From Gammaproteobacteria bacterium (GTDB lineage Bacteria; Pseudomonadota; Gammaproteobacteria; UBA6429): 7,991 bases of DNA. How positions within the stretch are numbered: the first letter of the stretch is position 1; each line of letters opens with the position of its first letter. Shown here in pieces: positions 5,985-7,991 of this stretch. The stretch is from the NCBI GenBank assembly GCA_030635835.1, contig DAOVYB010000062.1, positions 1 through 7,991 on the forward strand, read 5' to 3'. The translations under genes were made by a program, and so were the position numbers. Below the pieces are notes generated by a model. That model was not told the DNA's origin, made no database searches, and saw nothing but the letters and a program-made list of their open reading frames with translations.

Positions 5985-6011
5985 AGTTCTAAAAGTTGTA
6001 TCATTCTTTAT

Positions 6012-7058
6012 ATGAACCCCATTCTTGAATTAAAAAATATTGAATGCCAGCATCGTGGACAAACTGTTGTTCAGGATATGTCCTGTCATATTAATGAAGG
6101 TGATTTACATTGCCTGCTTGGCCCAAGTGGCTGCGGAAAAACCACCATATTAAGAGCGATTGCAGGATTTCAGCCACTAAATCATGGTGAAATTATTCTT
6201 AATGGTGAACGTATCTCATATGTGGGCTACACCAAATCTCCTGAAAAACGGCATATCGGTATGGTCTTTCAGGATTATGCCTTATTCCCTCATATGAACG
6301 TAAATCACAACATTAGCTTTGGTCTGCGCAACAAATCTGAAAAAGAAAAACAGCAAATTATTGATCAAATGCTCGAAATCGTTGGTTTATCTGGCTACGG
6401 CGAGCGTTATATTCATGAACTTTCTGGTGGCCAGCAACAACGTGTCGCATTAGCACGTGCACTTGCGCCTGAGCCTAAACTGATTTTATTAGATGAACCC
6501 TTTTCTAACCTCGATATCGAAATGCGAGATCGCTTAAGTCGGGATGTTCGCGATATTTTAAAATCACGCGGAGCAACGGGTATTCTGGTGACGCATGATC
6601 AACATGAAGCTTTTTCATTTGGTGACATAATTGCTGTAATGAATGACGGAAAAATATTACAACGCGACAGCGCTTATAACTTATACCACTCACCTGTCGA
6701 TCGTTTTGTTGCTGACTTTATCGGTCAGGGCGTCCTGATTCCGGGAATATTATCCACGCATGATTCTGTAGAAACTTCACTGGGCACTATTCAGGGCGAT
6801 CGGGCTTATGAGTGGGATCAAGGTACAAAAGTCGAATTACTGTTACGACCGGATGATATTGTCTGTGATGACAGTGGTAAGCTGGAAGCTATCATCACGC
6901 AAAAAGCCTTTAAAGGTGCAGAAATTCTTTACACTCTTCAGCTCGATGATGATATTGAAGTTTTATCTCTTTTCCCCAGTCATCATAATCATGAAATTGG
7001 TGAAAAAGTGAAACTCAGACTTGAACTGGATCACATGGTCGCTTTCCGTCAAGCATGA
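6012..7058 (+). CDS. fbpC: FbpC-type ABC transporter ATP-binding protein, probably ferric iron
   Basis: A 348-residue ATPase of the CUT/FbpC/PotA group, inner-membrane associated, powering an importer. Motifs are complete: Walker A GPSGCGKT (37-44), Q-loop [10 protein letters not shown] (86-95), signature LSGGQQQR (137-144), Walker B LILLDEP (157-163), D-loop SNLD, and the switch histidine in VTHD (193-196). Residues about 240-346 form the C-terminal TOBE_2 domain (LLLRPDD at 276-282). Length and the phrase [19 protein letters not shown] fit FbpC (Neisseria type) better than PotA or CysA, but substrate is inferred. There is no permease or binding-protein gene in the window, so the partner must be elsewhere. 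ATG 6012 has no recognisable ribosome site. A Fur-like palindrome lies just upstream. Confidence 0.85.
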   Translation: MNPILELKNIECQHRGQTVVQDMSCHINEGDLHCLLGPSGCGKTTILRAIAGFQPLNHGEIILNGERISYVGYTKSPEKRHIGMVFQDYALFPHMNVNHNISFGLRNKSEKEKQQIIDQMLEIVGLSGYGERYIHELSGGQQQRVALARALAPEPKLILLDEPFSNLDIEMRDRLSRDVRDILKSRGATGILVTHDQHEAFSFGDIIAVMNDGKILQRDSAYNLYHSPVDRFVADFIGQGVLIPGILSTHDSVETSLGTIQGDRAYEWDQGTKVELLLRPDDIVCDDSGKLEAIITQKAFKGAEILYTLQLDDDIEVLSLFPSHHNHEIGEKVKLRLELDHMVAFRQA

Positions 7059-7062
7059 AAAC

Positions 7063-7096
7063 TTGAGCATTCTGTAAAAAAGTGTATAAATGCTCA
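7063..7096 (+). promoter_or_regulatory. Candidate ygiM promoter with overlapping inverted repeat
   Basis: TTGAGC (7063-7068) and TATAAA (7085-7090), 16 bases apart, resemble sigma-70 boxes. The arms TGAGCATT (7064-7071) and AATGCTCA (7089-7096) are perfect 8-base complements and overlap both boxes. They could be an operator or a weak 3' hairpin of the preceding ATPase gene; no T-run follows. Confidence 0.4.
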
Positions 7097-7130
7097 TTAA
7101 AATCTAATAATAAAATATAGGGTATCCTCG

Positions 7131-7796
7131 GTGAAACTAGCAAAAAAACATATTCTTATTCTTCCTTTAATTTTCATAATGTCATTTGCTGTACAAGCCA
7201 AAACGCAATATGTCAGTGATCACCTTGTTATCACCGTACGAACTGGTCAAGGCGCACAATTTCAGATCATTAAAACTCTTGAAACGGGTGAGCATGTAAA
7301 AGTACTTAAAACCACAGATACGGGATACACACAAATTGAAACAAGTGATGGCACTGAAGGCTGGGTACGCAGCCAATACCTTGCCGATGAACCGGTTGCT
7401 CAAGAAAAACTTACCCGAGCGGAAGCTAAATTAATCAAAACAAGAACGGCTTTAAAAAAAATCAGAGAAGAATTTTCAACATTAAGTAAAGAACACAAAG
7501 TATTATCACAACAACAAAGCACACTCAGTACTGACAAAAAACAACTGGATACTGAGCTGGCGCGCTTAAATGAAATCGCTAAAAAACCGATACTTCTTGA
7601 TAGACAAAATCGTGAACTACAAAACAAAAATGTTACTCTGGAAAAAGATCTGCAACGTCTTAATCAGGAAAATCATTCTTTAAAAGACCGTTCCCAACGC
7701 GAATGGTTTATTGCCGGTGCATTAGTCCTGTTTGGCGGAATTATACTCGGCCTGATTATTCCAAAATTACGTGGTCGTAAACGTAGCAGCTGGTAA
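7131..7796 (+). CDS. ygiM: YgiM-like SH3-domain, coiled-coil membrane protein
   Basis: A 221-residue protein with the same plan as E. coli YgiM (TIGR04211 family): signal peptide (1-23, ending FAVQA), a bacterial SH3 domain (about 26-86, with YVSDHLVITVRTGQG and GWVRSQYLADEP), a long charged coiled coil (about 91-190), one transmembrane helix (192-211), and a short basic tail KLRGRKRSSW. The SH3 domain would be periplasmic and the tail cytoplasmic. Bacterial SH3 domains often bind cell-wall peptides; the exact role is not established. The start is GTG at 7131, preceded by AGGG (7119-7122); it puts the signal peptide in the right place. It has its own candidate promoter and no partner gene in view. 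Confidence 0.9.
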   Translation: MKLAKKHILILPLIFIMSFAVQAKTQYVSDHLVITVRTGQGAQFQIIKTLETGEHVKVLKTTDTGYTQIETSDGTEGWVRSQYLADEPVAQEKLTRAEAKLIKTRTALKKIREEFSTLSKEHKVLSQQQSTLSTDKKQLDTELARLNEIAKKPILLDRQNRELQNKNVTLEKDLQRLNQENHSLKDRSQREWFIAGALVLFGGIILGLIIPKLRGRKRSSW

Positions 7797-7819
7797 AAGT
7801 TCTATTGATATCCACATTC

Positions 7820-7991
7820 CAATTGTCATTGCGACAACTGCATAGACACATAAAGGCAAGACGCCCGTAAGTACGAGCCCAAGGATGGGCGAAGGTAGAA
7901 CAATGCAGGAGCAATTGTCGAGAGTAACGCAAGACGATTCCATGGAAGGAATCGGTAGAGTCGAGTCTGGAACAGAGACCGAGCAGTTATC
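7820..7991 (+). other. Hairpin-rich non-coding element, cut by the window edge
   Basis: Composition changes after ygiM to a purine-rich, less AT-rich sequence. Visible hairpins are CAATTGTC-ATTGC-GACAACTG (7820-7840, one mismatch), GCCC-AAGGAT-GGGC (7877-7890), TGC-AGGA-GCA (7904-7913) and CGATTCC-ATGGAA-GGAATCG (7935-7954). Five GGA motifs occur between 7883 and 7971, most in loops. Both strands are open for long stretches: plus from ATG 7885 to the edge, and minus from the edge to a stop at 7767-7769. Neither frame looks like a known protein, so I treat them as chance. It could be a dispersed intergenic repeat or the 5' part of a CsrB/RsmZ-like RNA. Confidence 0.4.

Noticed and set aside
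7767..7991. Minus-strand open frame of 75 codons from the right edge, with a hydrophobic segment
   Set aside because: It overlaps the 3' end of ygiM, ends in antisense of its conserved tail, and the hydrophobic part is what the purine-rich plus strand gives by chance; no family is recognised.

Overview
The window looks like ordinary chromosome from an AT-rich gammaproteobacterium. The evidence is the YgiM-type SH3/coiled-coil membrane protein, the argD-argF pair, the FbpC-type ATPase, and a REP palindrome system beside the start of a REP-associated transposase. No phage, CRISPR, rRNA or complete tRNA gene is visible. I cannot name the genus from the sequence.

Layout. Positions 1-321 hold the 5' end of a minus-strand REP-associated tyrosine transposase (RAYT, cut by the window edge) and three REP palindromes. 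Positions 322-1887 (minus) encode a HyuB-family hydantoinase/oxoprolinase beta subunit with a TTG start and no hyuA beside it. A divergent promoter region (1888-2100) separates it from a plus-strand, 191-residue membrane protein that is a stand-alone PuuD/urate-oxidase N-terminal domain (2101-2676). A strong bidirectional terminator follows. The next roughly 300 bases (2677-2979) have no convincing protein gene but hold several hairpins: a minus-strand run of GGA-loop hairpins, a second intrinsic terminator, and the argD promoter.

Positions 2980-5223 carry argD and argF, two steps of arginine synthesis (N-acetylornithine aminotransferase and ornithine carbamoyltransferase). A periplasmic Sel1-repeat protein follows (5290-5850), then a REP-like hairpin, an FbpC-type ferric-iron ABC ATPase with a Fur-like palindrome upstream (6012-7058), and a YgiM-like protein (7131-7796). 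The right edge (about 7820-7991) is a hairpin-rich sequence that probably continues past the window.

How they work together. argD and argF belong to one pathway. HyuB and the PuuD-like protein share a divergent control region and could both act in purine/hydantoin breakdown, but that link is inference. The ABC ATPase has no permease or binding protein in view.

The least ordinary signals are non-coding: the RAYT/REP system at the left, and two hairpin elements (minus strand 2695-2813, plus strand 7820-7991). Both place CARGGATG-like motifs in loops, as CsrA/RsmA binding sites do, and share several short words.
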